Shown here: positions 22,844 to 33,911 of the stretch, one piece after another
Layout: every line of letters starts with the position of its first letter
How positions within the stretch are numbered: the first letter of the stretch is position 1
DNA from: Apostichopus japonicus
Taxonomy: Eukaryota > Echinodermata > Holothuroidea > Aspidochirotida > Stichopodidae
DNA: 64,000 bases
NCBI RefSeq assembly: GCF_037975245.1
Contig: NC_092577.1
Coordinates: 24,363,398-24,427,397 of the forward strand
Direction of reading: 5' to 3'
Translations under genes and position numbers: made by a program
The notes under the pieces: generated by a model
The model's database searches: none
Seen by the model: only the letters and a program-made list of their open reading frames with translations
Told to the model about the DNA's origin: nothing

Positions 22844-23499
22844 CTGCATATGAGAAGAAAGAAGGTGCAGTAGTTTATGTCGTCATTCTCTTTCGTTATT
22901 AATTAATTGATTGATGTTGCTCATTTAGACATGTCGCTGGTAATTATCTAATCATCTTTATCATTTTAGCATAAAGACGTTCCGTAGTTTAGCGTACTAA
23001 TTTCATCGTAAAGTGGTAAATCATCTGACCTTTATTGTCGTTTTCTCTATTTTAATCTCAAAGATCGGGCTATACACTTGCATTTGTTTAAACAAAAGTA
23101 TCCAATGCATAAAGAAAACAAACCGAAACAAATGCACCATCGAATACTTGTATACATAATTTTTTTATTATACATTCATTCGTCTATGCATCTCAACGCT
23201 TTATCATTTCTGTGTTTTACACATGTCTGTGTACAATTTATTGCTTATTATATATTCCTGCGTATAAATTTTCCATCTTATAAAAATTCATGTCATTGAA
23301 ATTTCCTGCACCTTTAAATTCCTGCTTGTACAAACGGTTTTTCAGCGTTGCGGAGACAGAAGGTTCATCTAATTTTACTACTTCAGTTTTATCTACTGCA
23401 GCGTTGTTTTTGCAGGTTTAATGGTAGTGATTGTTGATTAGTTATGAACATGGCATTGGTATAGTTGACATTATGTTTACTAAATTAAGAGATCCTTAC

Positions 23500-23649
23500 C
23501 GCTACAGATCCCCATGCTCCGGCGAATTTACCGCTCTTCTGACAATTTCCAACAAAAGCAAATATTGCGAGATTGATTGCAGTGATCCCGATGATAATGT
23601 GAAGTAAAGAAATAACCAAGATGAATTTCCTCACAGGTATGGTGGTATT
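23500..23649 (-). CDS. MS4A/CD20-like tetraspan protein, paralogue B, exon with TM1
   Basis: The exon runs from the acceptor CCATCTAG to the donor GTAAGG. It encodes NTTIPVRKFILVISLLHIII, GITAINLAIFAFVGNCQKSG and KFAGAWGSVA. The first membrane segment spans about residues 9-33 of the exon, then comes a short Cys-containing loop, then GxWGSV, which begins the second membrane segment. MS4A proteins show the same arrangement: xIxQIxxGxxxI, a loop, then GxPxWGG. No start codon lies in the exon, so an upstream exon is expected. Membrane topology is predicted by eye and the family call is tentative; a claudin-like or other four-pass family is possible. Confidence 0.6.
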
Positions 23650-24398
23650 CTAGATGGAGAAAAAGTAAACTTTTTCTTGTATTGTCGGTCGGTCATCCGG
23701 AGTTCTTCGTGACCCGGGTCAATCGCAGCCAATTTAATGGAAGCAAATATGACTTGTAAACACATAATTAACGTTGACTTACAATCATATTACCAATGAC
23801 TCATATGTTCCAACTTTAAAGAAAGCATACACTTTCAGAACTCATAAAAGGATGGGAAAACCTTTTACGCATGCAGAGAGTGCTAGTCGTTGGAATGCAA
23901 AACAAAACGGGAACACTTCGTCATGTCAGATTATGAATTACAGCGTAAACGTTACCCTTTGTTCATTTTTGTATTACCAATTAACTGGCTCCCATTTTGA
24001 ATCAACGATTACATGCGGGTTGACCCGTCGATACATATTTATGCACAGAATGAAGGTAAATGACGATCTTTGCGAAACGTTCACAGACACATACATATCA
24101 CTGCACACTATAGTGTTTTCACTCCATGCTGCGACATGACGTAAACCTTATATTTTACAGGAAGTGACGTTTGTGCGACCCACAGAAAAGAGGCAGTTAT
24201 CGGAAAAATTGCGGTAAGGGTCTGTTGGTACTGTAGGAGGATATGTTAATATTCTGCAGAGAGGTAAGAAGAGATGGTTAGAGATAACCAACTGATTGGT
24301 ATGACGAGCTTGGTAGCGTTTTGTTGATCTTAAATACAAGTTGTAAAGAATTTTAATCTTTGTCTAGCATGGTTCTTACACTAGTATCTGACATTATA
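23650..24398. other. Upstream of paralogue B, nothing recognised
   Basis: The stretch should contain the 5' exon and promoter of the minus-strand gene, but I could not pick them out. The open frame at 23774-24139 shows no recognisable domain. Confidence 0.4.
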
Positions 24399-24711
24399 CC
24401 CCAGCCAGCAGGCCCAGTTGGGGCCCAATTGGGTTTCACTCGGTTGAATTGGGCCTGGTTGGGCCAGCCCACTCAGTGCCCATTCGGGCACAATACAGTT
24501 TGGCCCTTCTGGTTAACATACTTCAAAACATTATTGACATGTTCAACACATACTTGTTTTTTGCTTTGGAAAGCTTAGGTTCATCCTTAGGGCCACCAAT
24601 CCTTGACAACGGTCAATTCATTAACGTAGTGGCCCCAATTGGGTTAGACTCGGTTTTTGATCAGGTTAGCCCTCATGTATGGCCCGCTTCGGGCCCATTC
24701 GGGAGCAAGAT
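24399..24711. repeat. GGCCCA-rich repeat, left part
   Basis: Imperfect units built on AGTTGGGGCCCAATTGGG and GTTGGGCCAG. The start CCCAGCCAGCA matches, in reverse orientation, the end of the larger array at 30630-31020. It is interrupted by a MITE at 24720. Confidence 0.75.
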
Positions 24712-24719
24712 GGTTTCAC

Positions 24720-24958
24720 CAGGGGCGTCCTGTTACTGTTTCGAGTGGTGGGGGGGGGGTGTACGGACCCAAATTTACCGACCAAAATTGATTGTTAGCT
24801 CGAAAAAATGAGGCTAGTCTGCGAAAAATATGTTAAATTGGTAAGATTGTAAGCCGAAAAACTGACAAGCAAAAAAAAAGAAAAGAAAGAAGGTCATCAG
24901 TATATTTGATTTTACCGACGAACTCACGAACACCCCCCCCCCGGACGGTACGCCCCTG
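24720..24958. mobile_element. 239-bp hAT-type MITE with perfect 8-bp target duplication
   Basis: The left end CAGGGGCGTCCTG and right end, read in reverse, CAGGGGCGTACCGTCC form the inverted repeats. GGTTTCAC flanks the element on both sides (24712-24719 and 24959-24966) without mismatch. The interior has a G tract at the left and a C tract at the right and no coding capacity. CAGGG ends plus 8-bp duplication are diagnostic for the hAT superfamily. Confidence 0.9.
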
Positions 24959-24966
24959 GGTTTCAC

Positions 24967-26168
24967 TCTTTCGGCTGACCTACTTCAATGTATATATCTC
25001 ATTTTTACACTGCACTACCGTTATGACAATGCCAACTGGCAACACTGATTCCCGAATTAGGCGCGTTTTTTTACGCCAATACGTATCACGCGCGCTCCAT
25101 TCCGGGCCCTCACGTCGTACGTGATCATTCTACGGCAATAAAGCTAAAGAAATGACAGAGAACGCTTTCCGAATTCCGATATGATTCAACGAAATCCATC
25201 GAAATAATTCAATTCATAATTGATAATTCAATCATTCACTCGAAAGGAGTTGGTACTCGGTGAGTATTTTGGAACAATTTTTTGCTGTAAGTGACTCATT
25301 TGGGTGAATTTGTAGCAAGTTTTATTTCCTTGCACCATCATCTCCGAAAGTGAAAACTTTCTGTGACGGGTTGCCTCGTTTGGAAAATACTTTAAGGGAC
25401 TCGCCAGAGGAATACATGCGTCATCTTAGCTTGGGACCTCCGCGACATGTGGATTATTACTATTACGAGTACCAGCTGACCTATATATACAGCTCTACAC
25501 GTATATCTTTACCTCGGGAACTTCAACCCTTATTATCTATATTTGTTCGGACATTGCCCACTCGTGTTATTTACTGCTCCGCGAGCTCTTGGCCTAACGA
25601 TCACCTCTCTAACGTATTACTCGCGACAGCCTATCCTTACGGTCTACATTGACTTAGCCTTTTACAGTGCAGAGCAATCGCAGTTGGTGTATTATTTGTC
25701 TTCATTATAAACCTTTCATAGATAAGTCTCCTTGTTCGTTTTTCAATACACATGTCTCGTAGTGGATCACCACGCATTAATTTTCTGTTTGTAACTGATT
25801 CAACGGCATATTCTTTCGATCGCTATCGTAGGCCTTAAAGATGAACGATAGTGATTTTTCAGCATCGACGAAAAAATACGATTTTATTCAAGAGTATTCT
25901 AGTTGGTTTCCATATTACACATGTGAAAATTCAAGTCAATCCGATGTTGGGAAAGGCCTTAAAAAAATTCCTAAACTCGTTGATTTTTTAAACAAAAATT
26001 GGGCTTTTCGCGAAAAGCGATTTGATGATCACGTGATCTACAGTGACATGTGACGTCATTTTGATGATAACAAAGTGAAGTGTACTTCAGCAGTGTGCAC
26101 TTAGTGCGTAAGTTTAGTTGCAACCTACTCTGTATTGGACTCGACAAACAACTTAAACCACTAGCAAA
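24967..26168. other. Intergenic DNA, nothing firm
   Basis: No element borders or exons could be supported. The frames at 25350-25652 and 25841-26053 have no recognisable domains. The second lies just upstream of the THAP start. Confidence 0.4.
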
Positions 26169-26288
26169 ATGCCAAGAAATTGCGTTGTAGGGGGATGCAA
26201 CAGAACGAATGTGGACTCTACAATAAGTTTTTTCAATTTTCCAAGCGGAAAAAGTGGAGAGAGATATCGGAAACTCTGGATACGATAG
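26169..26288 (+). pseudogene. THAP zinc-finger N-terminus (truncated)
   Basis: The frame MPRNCVVGGCNRTN, then STISFFNFPSGK and YRKLWIR, followed by TAG, is the first half of a THAP domain: C-x4-C near the start, the FFNFP block, and the conserved Trp. THAP domains bind DNA and occur in host regulators and in P-element- and Harbinger-like transposons. The domain stops before its second Cys and His, so it is broken or continues in an exon I cannot see. A transposon relic is likeliest. Confidence 0.65.
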
Positions 26289-27690
26289 CCCCTCATCGAT
26301 TTTTTTTAACTTAAACGTAAACGTAACATTGAAAGGGAAGAGAGGAGATTTGATACACTGCTTGAAACAAAGGTGTTATTGTTCCTGCTTTTTCTTGTCG
26401 TTTAAGTGAAGCTGACTGCCCCAATGTAAATTACGGAATAATCGGTCATAGAGCCATCTCGGGCCAAATTGAAATTTGCGTGTGGCAAGGTCACTAAAGT
26501 AAAAAAAGTTTGAAAGATTGATGCTTTTATGCCGCATTATTTATATATATCCCGATAAATGCAACAGTAGGTGTTGGAATTGGAAGACATGTCAGACGTG
26601 AACAACCTAATGACTATGTGAGGAGAGAATCAACGTGCAAATTTCAATTGGGGCATGGACGTCGCTTAGGCAGTTTTTTTGGGCAGAGATGTGTTCATAC
26701 CCTCCAAACCACTTTAAATGTAATACGAATAGGAAATATGTGTATGCTCGAGCGAAACAAAACATCGTGTAAGTATTACTATACGGTAGCGCACACTGTC
26801 ACTTATGTTTGCACAGTGTGAAAGTACCGTTTGCGGACCTACGTGAAGTTGGGCTAGATTACGATTCCTCCTAAGCCCAAACCACGAGGCATGCATGTGA
26901 ATAAACGCAAAAGGCATTGCATGTAGTGAGAAAATTTTTCGAGCTAGACTAACTACTCGATTGAGTTCAAATGCGGTTGTATTTCAAGCTCAATGAAACC
27001 TTTCTGTTGGATTTAATGACGCACGGAACAAGGAACGTTTATGTTTTACAGTAGGCCTAGTGCATACAAGCGAATCTACTTTGTTTAGAACTTTGGATTT
27101 TCTTTCGGATGTTATACTAATCTACGTTTAGGCGTGAGACTATCATCACTATTGTTATTGTGCCAGTTTGACTGGTAAGTGAGCACATTCATACATCACT
27201 CTGTATAAAACCCGCCAAAAACGTGATCTTGAGATTTACGTTACTTTGGGTCAGCTTGCGAGTTACCTCTTCAGATATTGGGAAATCGTTGCGAAATCGC
27301 CGCAAATTTCGTAAAAACAAACTTGTAAACACGTGGTGAAGAAATCAAGCAACACCATGATATTCATTATCTATTTATGACTTGAACATTACGCCGGAAA
27401 ATAACAGTTATGCTGACACGAAATGCACGCACAGCACCGTACTGAACAGTTCACAACAGAAAAGATCATCACAGTGACGTCATTCACTGACCTGAGGGCT
27501 GTTCAAGGTCGTTTCAGTGTTTGCAAATTCCTAAATTACGGAGACGAAAAAGCCACGTTATAATTCCCTTTTTTATAACTTTCCGGTGTGCTATTTGGAA
27601 AATTAAAAAAATGGATTGCTTGGTAACATATGAACTACATTATATATGAAAATGAGAGATTTTTTTTCTGTCACTATCGTTCCACTTTAA
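26289..27690. other. Intergenic DNA between THAP and SGNH-like relics
   Basis: No splice-bounded exons or recognisable repeats. Single GC-poor tracts only. Confidence 0.4.
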
Positions 27691-28279
27691 CTTGAAGGAC
27701 CCGTACTTAGCATAGACTTTGTAATTAGAAGAGAAGCCACTGTTGCAGACTTGCTTCCGTATACCATAGATAAACTACGTCGCTATCCTACCAACGACTG
27801 GGCCATTCTTCGCTGTGCTGCAGGCATTTAACAACCTTAAGGAATTCGCCAGCAATTCTTCAGGTCACAGAGTTCTCCGTCGCTCTCCAGTTACTGCTCC
27901 TCGGCTAATTTCACGTCTCCAACATTTTAGGGACGCTGTTCAACTAGAGCACCCACGCATTCTTGTTGCCTTTATTACTATTCCTACAGCCTCTTTTGTT
28001 AAGTTCCAGGAAAGTAGGCAGTCGTTTTCGCCAATACTCACTACTGAACAACTCAAGGCCTGTCAACACGATCTCGACAATCAATTGGACGCAGTCAACC
28101 TATTCATTCATTGTTTCAATCATCAACCGCAAGACAATTTCAACATTTGTAAATATGTATTTTTCATGTTCAAACCGATTTTTTTTGGTAGATTAAATGG
28201 GGCATTTATTCAAACTGTAGTTCACCTATCTGATAGAGCATTGGAAATCATATCGGTAGCACTATTTCCATCTTCATAG
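27691..28279 (+). pseudogene. SGNH-hydrolase-like protein, frameshifted
   Basis: Frame one (27691-27831) reads SIDFVIRREATVADLLPYTI, then YPTNDWAILRCAAGI and a stop. The frame starting before 27829 continues as NNLKEFASNSSGHRVL, with PRILVAFITIPTASFVKF and LDNQLDAVNLFIHCFN, to the stop at 28277-28279. Removing one T near 27827-27829 joins them as CAAGINNL, the GxND-type block III of SGNH hydrolases. The block-I GDS region and the terminal DxxH are not visible, so function is doubtful. Similar proteins occur in mobile elements of marine invertebrates, which is one possible origin. A stretch ending in AG at 27696 could be a splice acceptor. Confidence 0.5.
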
Positions 28280-28667
28280 CATGTTCAGTTACCGAGATAT
28301 GACTGTTTGCAGTTTGTTATTTAATAGTAGTAGGATGGCCACACCATATTTTTCATGTCAATACCTGGCTATTACTAAAAGTGTTATATTTCCCTTTCAA
28401 ATATATAAACGCATGTTTCCACACGTTCCTTACATGTGAAATAAATAATATTGTGTAAACATCATCTAAATCCCAAGTGCTGACATAACATGTTAACACT
28501 TTAGAACGGATAGGGTTATAACTTCCACGTTTATATGACTATGTATAACAATATAAAACAGGAATTGCTACAAAACTAAGGAACTGATGTCATCAAATAT
28601 TAGTGTTGCCGTTTTATTTTATTTCTTTAGGAATTTCCAAATGCTCTTAACTCTGTAGCCGGACATG
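28280..28667. other. Spacer, nothing recognised
   Basis: AT-rich, no feature seen. Confidence 0.5.
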
Positions 28668-28750
28668 CTATAGAGGGACGTCGCTAGAAGGAGGTTTGGG
28701 GGGTTGTCTCACCCCCCCCCCCCCAATCTTGGTAAAACTGACGATAGTTG

Positions 28751-28801
28751 GAAAATTTGAGTGCGACAGTCGGAATTTCCGACTGTCGCACTCTAATTTT
28801 C
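28751..28801. repeat. 25-bp-stem near-perfect palindrome
   Basis: The arms GAAAATTTGAGTGCGACAGT plus CGGAA and their complement meet around one central base (28776). There is a single T-T mismatch (28758 with 28794). Confidence 0.95.
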
Positions 28802-29236
28802 AAATATTCTTGTAATTTGTGAGTGACCTAAAATTTTCGGTCAAATTTCACCTTAAATCAGTCATATTTACCATCTTTTCCTTGTAATATTGAGAAATTG
28901 TATCTCGCGATCCTTATAATCCACCATACAAAACTTTGTATGATTTTGAATACTGTAAGAAAAATGCCTAGAACTACTGTACAACGTTCAGCTTCAATTT
29001 GGTTAATTTATGTATTAATTTTGCTATTGGGTGGGTCGACCCTGTTTGCTAGCTTCAAGTAAGTTCAGGATATACATCGGCTCTATAGTATACACAATTG
29101 AAACGCTCAATGCTAATCTATGGAAGCTTAAAAGTGCCATCAACATAAGAAAAACTTTGCCCCATAAGTTTACATTTTTCAGTGAATTGTTTAGATAACA
29201 AGATAAAATCTTATCAAAATATCAGACAAAGTTTGG

Positions 29237-29335
29237 ATTGCTCAGTTGCTTTAACTGAGCAATTGAAAATTTTTCTGCAAAATGTTTAATTGTTCACTTC
29301 ATTCCAAATTCTCAGTTGGAATGGAGTGAACAATT
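29237..29335. repeat. Two adjacent hairpins
   Basis: The first has an 11-bp stem, ATTGCTCAGTT with its complement, and a 5-base loop (29237-29263). The second has a 19-bp stem with one T-G pair (29288-29306 with 29317-29335) and a 10-base loop. Confidence 0.9.
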
Positions 29336-29748
29336 TAAATTGTTTCATGTGAGTAATAAATAGCCCCACCTCCCCCCCCCCCCAAGGAAAATAATATAAG
29401 CGTGCTAGTAAAAAGCACTGTATTTTTTGGTAATTCACTATGTCGTCGAATATAATTTGTTGAAGAAAAAAACGTTTTCCCCTTTGTTACATTAACATAG
29501 CTTTTGTAGTCAGGGAGTCTATGTAGCCTTAAAGCAGATAACTATACTCAGTTGCTTACTGTGAAGTGAGGGCCAGTGGTACGCGCGTTCAGCATGGTAA
29601 TGTTGATGAGTAGTAAGGTGGGGGGGGGGGGAGGGGATACAAGGCAGAAGTCGGAATTTTCTGGCTCCAAAACCCATCCAGTTGGAATTTCAGCCACTAC
29701 ACCCCCCCCCCCCCAATCATCAGGCCTTAGCTACGTCCTTGTATAGAG

Positions 29749-30630
29749 ATGGGATGAATAGCTACTGGAATGGTTTTTAAAGCTCTATAACATACATAAA
29801 TCACATTTTGAGTACACTTGCCCTCTAATGTGAATTTTTATGCTTAGTACTAAACCATTCCATTCTTTTTCATTGTGTCGTATCTACATTAAATGATTAT
29901 ACACCTTAATTCTTGCTCATCAATGTTCATTATTCTAGAGTACATCCATCCATTTATATTTTTGTGTTTCCAGATTTACTGTATTAATATTTTTTATTAC
30001 CTATGCCATTATCTTGTCATAAAACATTGAAGATGTTTATACTCACCTTGCCAGAAAAAGTAAATGTTCAGCTCTCTGTCACGATTTTAAATGGGTTGAT
30101 GTTTTTTATGATTCCATATGATCCAGAGGATGATCTAGCATACATACTGTTGGCCCTGAGCAACATTCGCATTGCATTTGCAATGCAAAAGTATGTGCAA
30201 TATATAGCATCTTGCCCTCATCGTTAACATTTGCAGGGTTTGCCTGGACATTCTATTCTTTCCCCAAATGCCAAATGTTCCCTCCAATTAGGACGCATAT
30301 AGTTTCAGTTCTGAGAGTTTCATATGTTTTAAAATAAAATGTAATTATGGAGTTTTGGAATGATTGTTTAGTTTTCATCGTTGTCTTCTTGAAAAATATA
30401 TTTCAATGAATGTAGACACGAATACATTTGTTTGGATTTGGATTTGCTTCAATTAATCTCTGCTGTACCACGACAGTACATGAACGGTTCAAGTGTTATT
30501 GACCCCCATTCAACAACCTACTATAATATGTGGGACACAAGTGCAACCAAGCTATATCCAGCTCTTCTCTCGTCCTTTGGATGCTCCCAGGACTGTTATT
30601 TTACGTCCCCATCCCATGGTCGTGCTGGAC
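29749..30630. other. AT-rich spacer, nothing recognised
   Basis: No exon, repeat border or RNA gene was identified. Confidence 0.5.
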
Positions 30631-31020
30631 CACACAGTTGGCCCAGTTGGGCCCAGTGTGGGTTTCACTTGGGTCAAGCTTAGTCAACTGGGCCCGAAAT
30701 GGGTCCCATTTGGGCCCCATGCAGTTAGCCTGATTGGGCACAGTATGGGTTCTGTGTGGGCCAAAACGATTGGGGCCCAGAATGGGTCCCAGGTAGGCCC
30801 CAGACAGCTGGCCCGGTTGGTCCCGTATGGGATTGGTTTGGGCCCCAATCAGTCTGGCCCAACTGGGACCAGTTTGGGCCACTCGTGGGCCCCAATCTGT
30901 TTGGCTCAATTGGGCCCTGTGTGGAACGAAATGACAAATCTGAATGGGCCCCAATTTGGAAGCCCACTTGGCAGCCCAATTGGGCCCCATTTGGGGCCCA
31001 ATTATGATTGCTGGCTGGGA
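30630..31020. repeat. GGCCCA-rich tandem repeat array
   Basis: Units of about 42-46 bases, with paired 83-87-base steps (CAGTTGG-like starts at 30635, 30722, 30805, 30850 and 30896). They are built on TTGGGCCC and its complement, so the array is rich in local palindromes and open on both strands. It ends at GATTGCTGGCTGGGA, the reverse of the start of the copy at 24399. Confidence 0.8.
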
Positions 31021-31329
31021 CTCCTTGAATTTTGCAAGAAGAAGTTGATATCATTCATCTTTTCCATAAAACGTGGATGCTTGTTATGGCCGAAAGAACA
31101 CACGTAGAAAGAATTACAGAAATAATTCCTTTTCCATGGTTTTGGTATGCATGTTAACGTTTCTTTCAGGTATTCAAATCGATTTTGGAAACTTTTTCAG
31201 GTTTTCATAACTGTGTCGAACACTGATAAAGTAATACGAACCTACTATACTATTTATTTTTAAAGAGGTAATGGCGCTTTCCCTAACTGCTGCATCGTTT
31301 GATCGCTCTGACTTTCAAGCATTTTTACA

Positions 31330-33075
31330 CAGGGCCGTCTTAACGCATGGGCCCACTGGGCCCCTTAATCGTAGTAACCCCATGTCTTAATCTGGGAGGA
31401 AAACTTATTGAATAGGCCATTATGCCTGATTGAATTCGATACTTGACAACTTGTGACGAGAGTTGGTGAAACACTTGAGAGTTTGACATTAAATATTCGA
31501 ATCTGAGTTGGCAACCCTGGAATATACAATGCCCCGAAGGCTTACAACACCAGACAACTCGGGTCCGCGGTCCGAGCACCAGTCATTTTTTTCAGTGCAA
31601 TTCTCTCCCAGGAGAATATATCCGGGTAAGTTGATATTCATTTTCCATCACTTAAAATCGATTACCGTCATATTGTCTGTATATGGTCATAAACAAATGA
31701 GCCTTTCGGCACATCAATGATCAGGTGGAATTGATCCTAAATCTATCTACTGTAATTACTTTGTGAGCTCTTTATAGGCATGTCCATGATGTCCTAGTAG
31801 TAGAAGTGAACTGCTCCTATATATGCTATGCGCGATGTCTAGACAACCCTTTACGTCCCAATGTATGAGTGTGTCAGGAATGCTGATCAGGAATGGTCCA
31901 CACGAATCGAAGCAGAAGGACTTAGCAAGTTGGAAACCGTCATTCTGACAATGGTGTGGAATGACATTCTCGACCGGATGAACAAAACAAGTAAAGTTCT
32001 GCAGTCGAAAGATGTTGACACCCTTGCTACTGTTGATCTCCTCAAGTCCCTGAAATCCTATCTCGACCATATGAGAGACGAATTCGAAGATTATGAACTT
32101 ACAGCAAAGGCTAACAGCAGGTGTCCGGATCCGGAATTCAGCGACGTGCACGAAAGCGAAGTGTTTAACTCACCAGGGATGACGGGTCAGCCGAAGAAGT
32201 ACTACTGAAAGGCCGTGAAAAATTCAAGCTGGATACGTACCTTCCTATCCTGCACTCACTAACCTCTCAATTGACCAAACGCGCGGAAGCATACGAAAAC
32301 ATCGGGGAACTGTTTTCTTTCTTCAATCAGCTGAAAACAATACACAGTGATGAACTTAGTCGGAGCTGTGAAAAGTTTGCCAAAGTTTATAATGACGATC
32401 TTGAATTACCACGAATTACTCAACGAATGCAAACAATTCAAGCACCACCTCGTCCTCGATGAAGAATGCACAACACTCCCAGATATCTACAGGAAACTCA
32501 TTTCAGATCAATTGAAATACGTGTTCCCGAATGTTGAAATTGCCCTCCGAATTGTCCTATGCATGGTGGTTACAAATTGTACTGGGGAAAGTTCATTTTC
32601 AAGTTAAAAACTAATCAAGAATAATCTCCGGAACAGAATGGGGCAACGGCGACTTAATAGGCTCTCTCTCATGTGCATAGAAAGCGACATCCTCAAAAAG
32701 ATTGACTTTCAGCCAATCATACAACAGTTTACGATCAAGAAATGCCGCAAGTTCCGTTAGTTTCCCCAGTTCAAAGACTCAACACAAGGGTGTTACAAAT
32801 GGTGAGTCCAGTATTGTTAGGGAAGGGATGGAGGGCAACTGGAAGATTACTCTTCTATAATGTATTTCAGCTTTTAGATATATCACGTATGTTATTCAGC
32901 TAAAGTTTTATGCTTTATGAGCGACATAGGGAGGGGTGGTAAATGCAGGCATGTCTATGCTTGAGCGATTGTCAAGGATGTCAATTTTTCACGCAACTTT
33001 TTTCGAACTCACTTGATTGAGGGGCCCCGCTCCATTGCCGGGCCCATGGCCCGGTGATCACTTAAGACGGCCCTG
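31330..33075 (+). mobile_element. hAT transposon with intact ends and broken transposase
   Basis: The ends CAGGGCCGTCTTAA (31330-31343) and TTAAGACGGCCCTG (33062-33075) are perfect 14-bp inverted repeats. The 8-bp target duplication TTTTTACA is perfect (31322-31329 and 33076-33083). The interior carries a transposase reading frame on the + strand with frameshifts. CAGGGCCG-type ends and the C-terminal dimerisation block place it near the Zaphod/ZMYM1-like hAT group. Confidence 0.92.
31840..32760 (+). pseudogene. hAT transposase, C-terminal half, frameshifted
   Basis: Three frames make up one protein. 31861-32208 includes WSTRIEAEGLSKLETVILTM and LKSLKSYLDHMRDEFEDYE. About 32209-32400 gives FKLDTYLPILHSLTSQLTKR. 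About 32400-32760 gives LRIVLCMVVTNCTGESSFSS, an in-frame TAA, then KLIKNNLRNRMGQRRLNRLS and IESDILKKIDF, with the stop at 32758-32760. The part from TNCTGESSFS through RLSLMCIESD is the hAT-family dimerisation region. The N-terminal zinc finger and the first catalytic acidic residues are missing, so the copy cannot be active. Intact ends mean it could still be moved by an enzyme supplied elsewhere. Confidence 0.85.
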
Positions 33076-33275
33076 TTTTTACACCGTTTCAACAATTCAT
33101 CATTATTTTAACAACTCACCATTAACTTTTATGAACGTTGTGACCATTTTGGACCAAATCGCGTTGTTTTCCGTTCTTGTATTGTCGAGAATCGTTGCTT
33201 TTGATGTTCGTCTGCTGTCATTGATTCTGTACGTATTACTTAATTCGTCCTATCTACTAGTACCTGTTCCGCGAT

Positions 33276-33905
33276 GTGTCGTCAAACATACACCAGAGAC
33301 ATCGCCTTGTTTCCACGCAGAGGGGTGCAATTACTTGTATTGTTCCTCCGCCTTTCACGGCCGATAAATGGCATGAACTGAAGTCGTTGAATATAGCGAG
33401 AATAACAAAGCGTGGGCGTCGAGGCGGAAAGCGGCTGATCCCCTCAAAAGTAACAAACCGATTACATTGCGGATCGATTTCTGAATTCGGAAGTGTTGTC
33501 AATCGATTAAATACCGCTAACCTGATTCATGTTAAGAGAACAAACCTGAATGCCCCCTCAGCAAAGTTTGCTGTTTGGAATGCCCAGTCAATTAGGGGAC
33601 GTGGTAAATCCTCAGCGATCATAGACTATGATCTCACGTCAGTGCGATATTTTAGCGATAACGGAGACCTGGCTAACTGGTGATGAAAGGGATGATCGTA
33701 TCCTTAAAAACGGCGCTCCCAGATAATGTCATCCATCATATCCCACGTGAAAACGTGCTGGCGGTGTTGCGATACTCTTAAAGAATGGTTTTGACACTGT
33801 AGTATATCCGGTTTTTCCCGCGAAATCTTTCGAGATTATGGACATTACCGGTCAGGCTTTTTATCATATATAGACCGCCTCCATCTAAGGTCAACAAACT
33901 ATCTA
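33276..33905 (+). mobile_element. LINE endonuclease N-terminus (CR1/L2-like), degenerate
   Basis: The frame contains SAKFAVWNAQSIRGRGKSSA, then another frame gives ITETW with DERDDRI-like residues, and a third gives VAILLKNGFDTVVYPV. This is the order of the apurinic-like endonuclease of a non-LTR retrotransposon: NARSI, TETW, GGVAxL. Frameshifts and stops show it is dead. It is cut off at about 33905, where the Tx1-like tail begins. The hAT element lies just upstream. Confidence 0.7.
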
Positions 33906-33911
33906 CCAGGA

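Larger units (their letters stand above)
28676..29740. mobile_element. 1.07-kb hairpin-rich DNA element
   Basis: The left end GGACGTCGCTAG and the right end, read in reverse, AAGGACGTAGCTAAGG resemble each other. The flanks are CTATAGAG (28668-28675) and GTATAGAG (29741-29748), an 8-bp duplication with one mismatch. C or G tracts lie near both ends. Three strong hairpins are inside: 28751-28801, 29237-29263 and 29288-29335. No transposase is seen. Confidence 0.65.

Noticed and set aside
30493-31107. Overlapping open frames of 204 codons (+) and 129 codons (-) rich in Gly, Pro, Trp and Gln
   Set aside because: They are by-products of the GGCCCA tandem repeat, which lacks stops in several frames. 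Both strands show the same periodic low-complexity residues and no splice or start context.
33276-33683. 135-codon + strand frame as host gene
   Set aside because: Its C-terminal part reads as the start of a LINE endonuclease, so it is mobile DNA.
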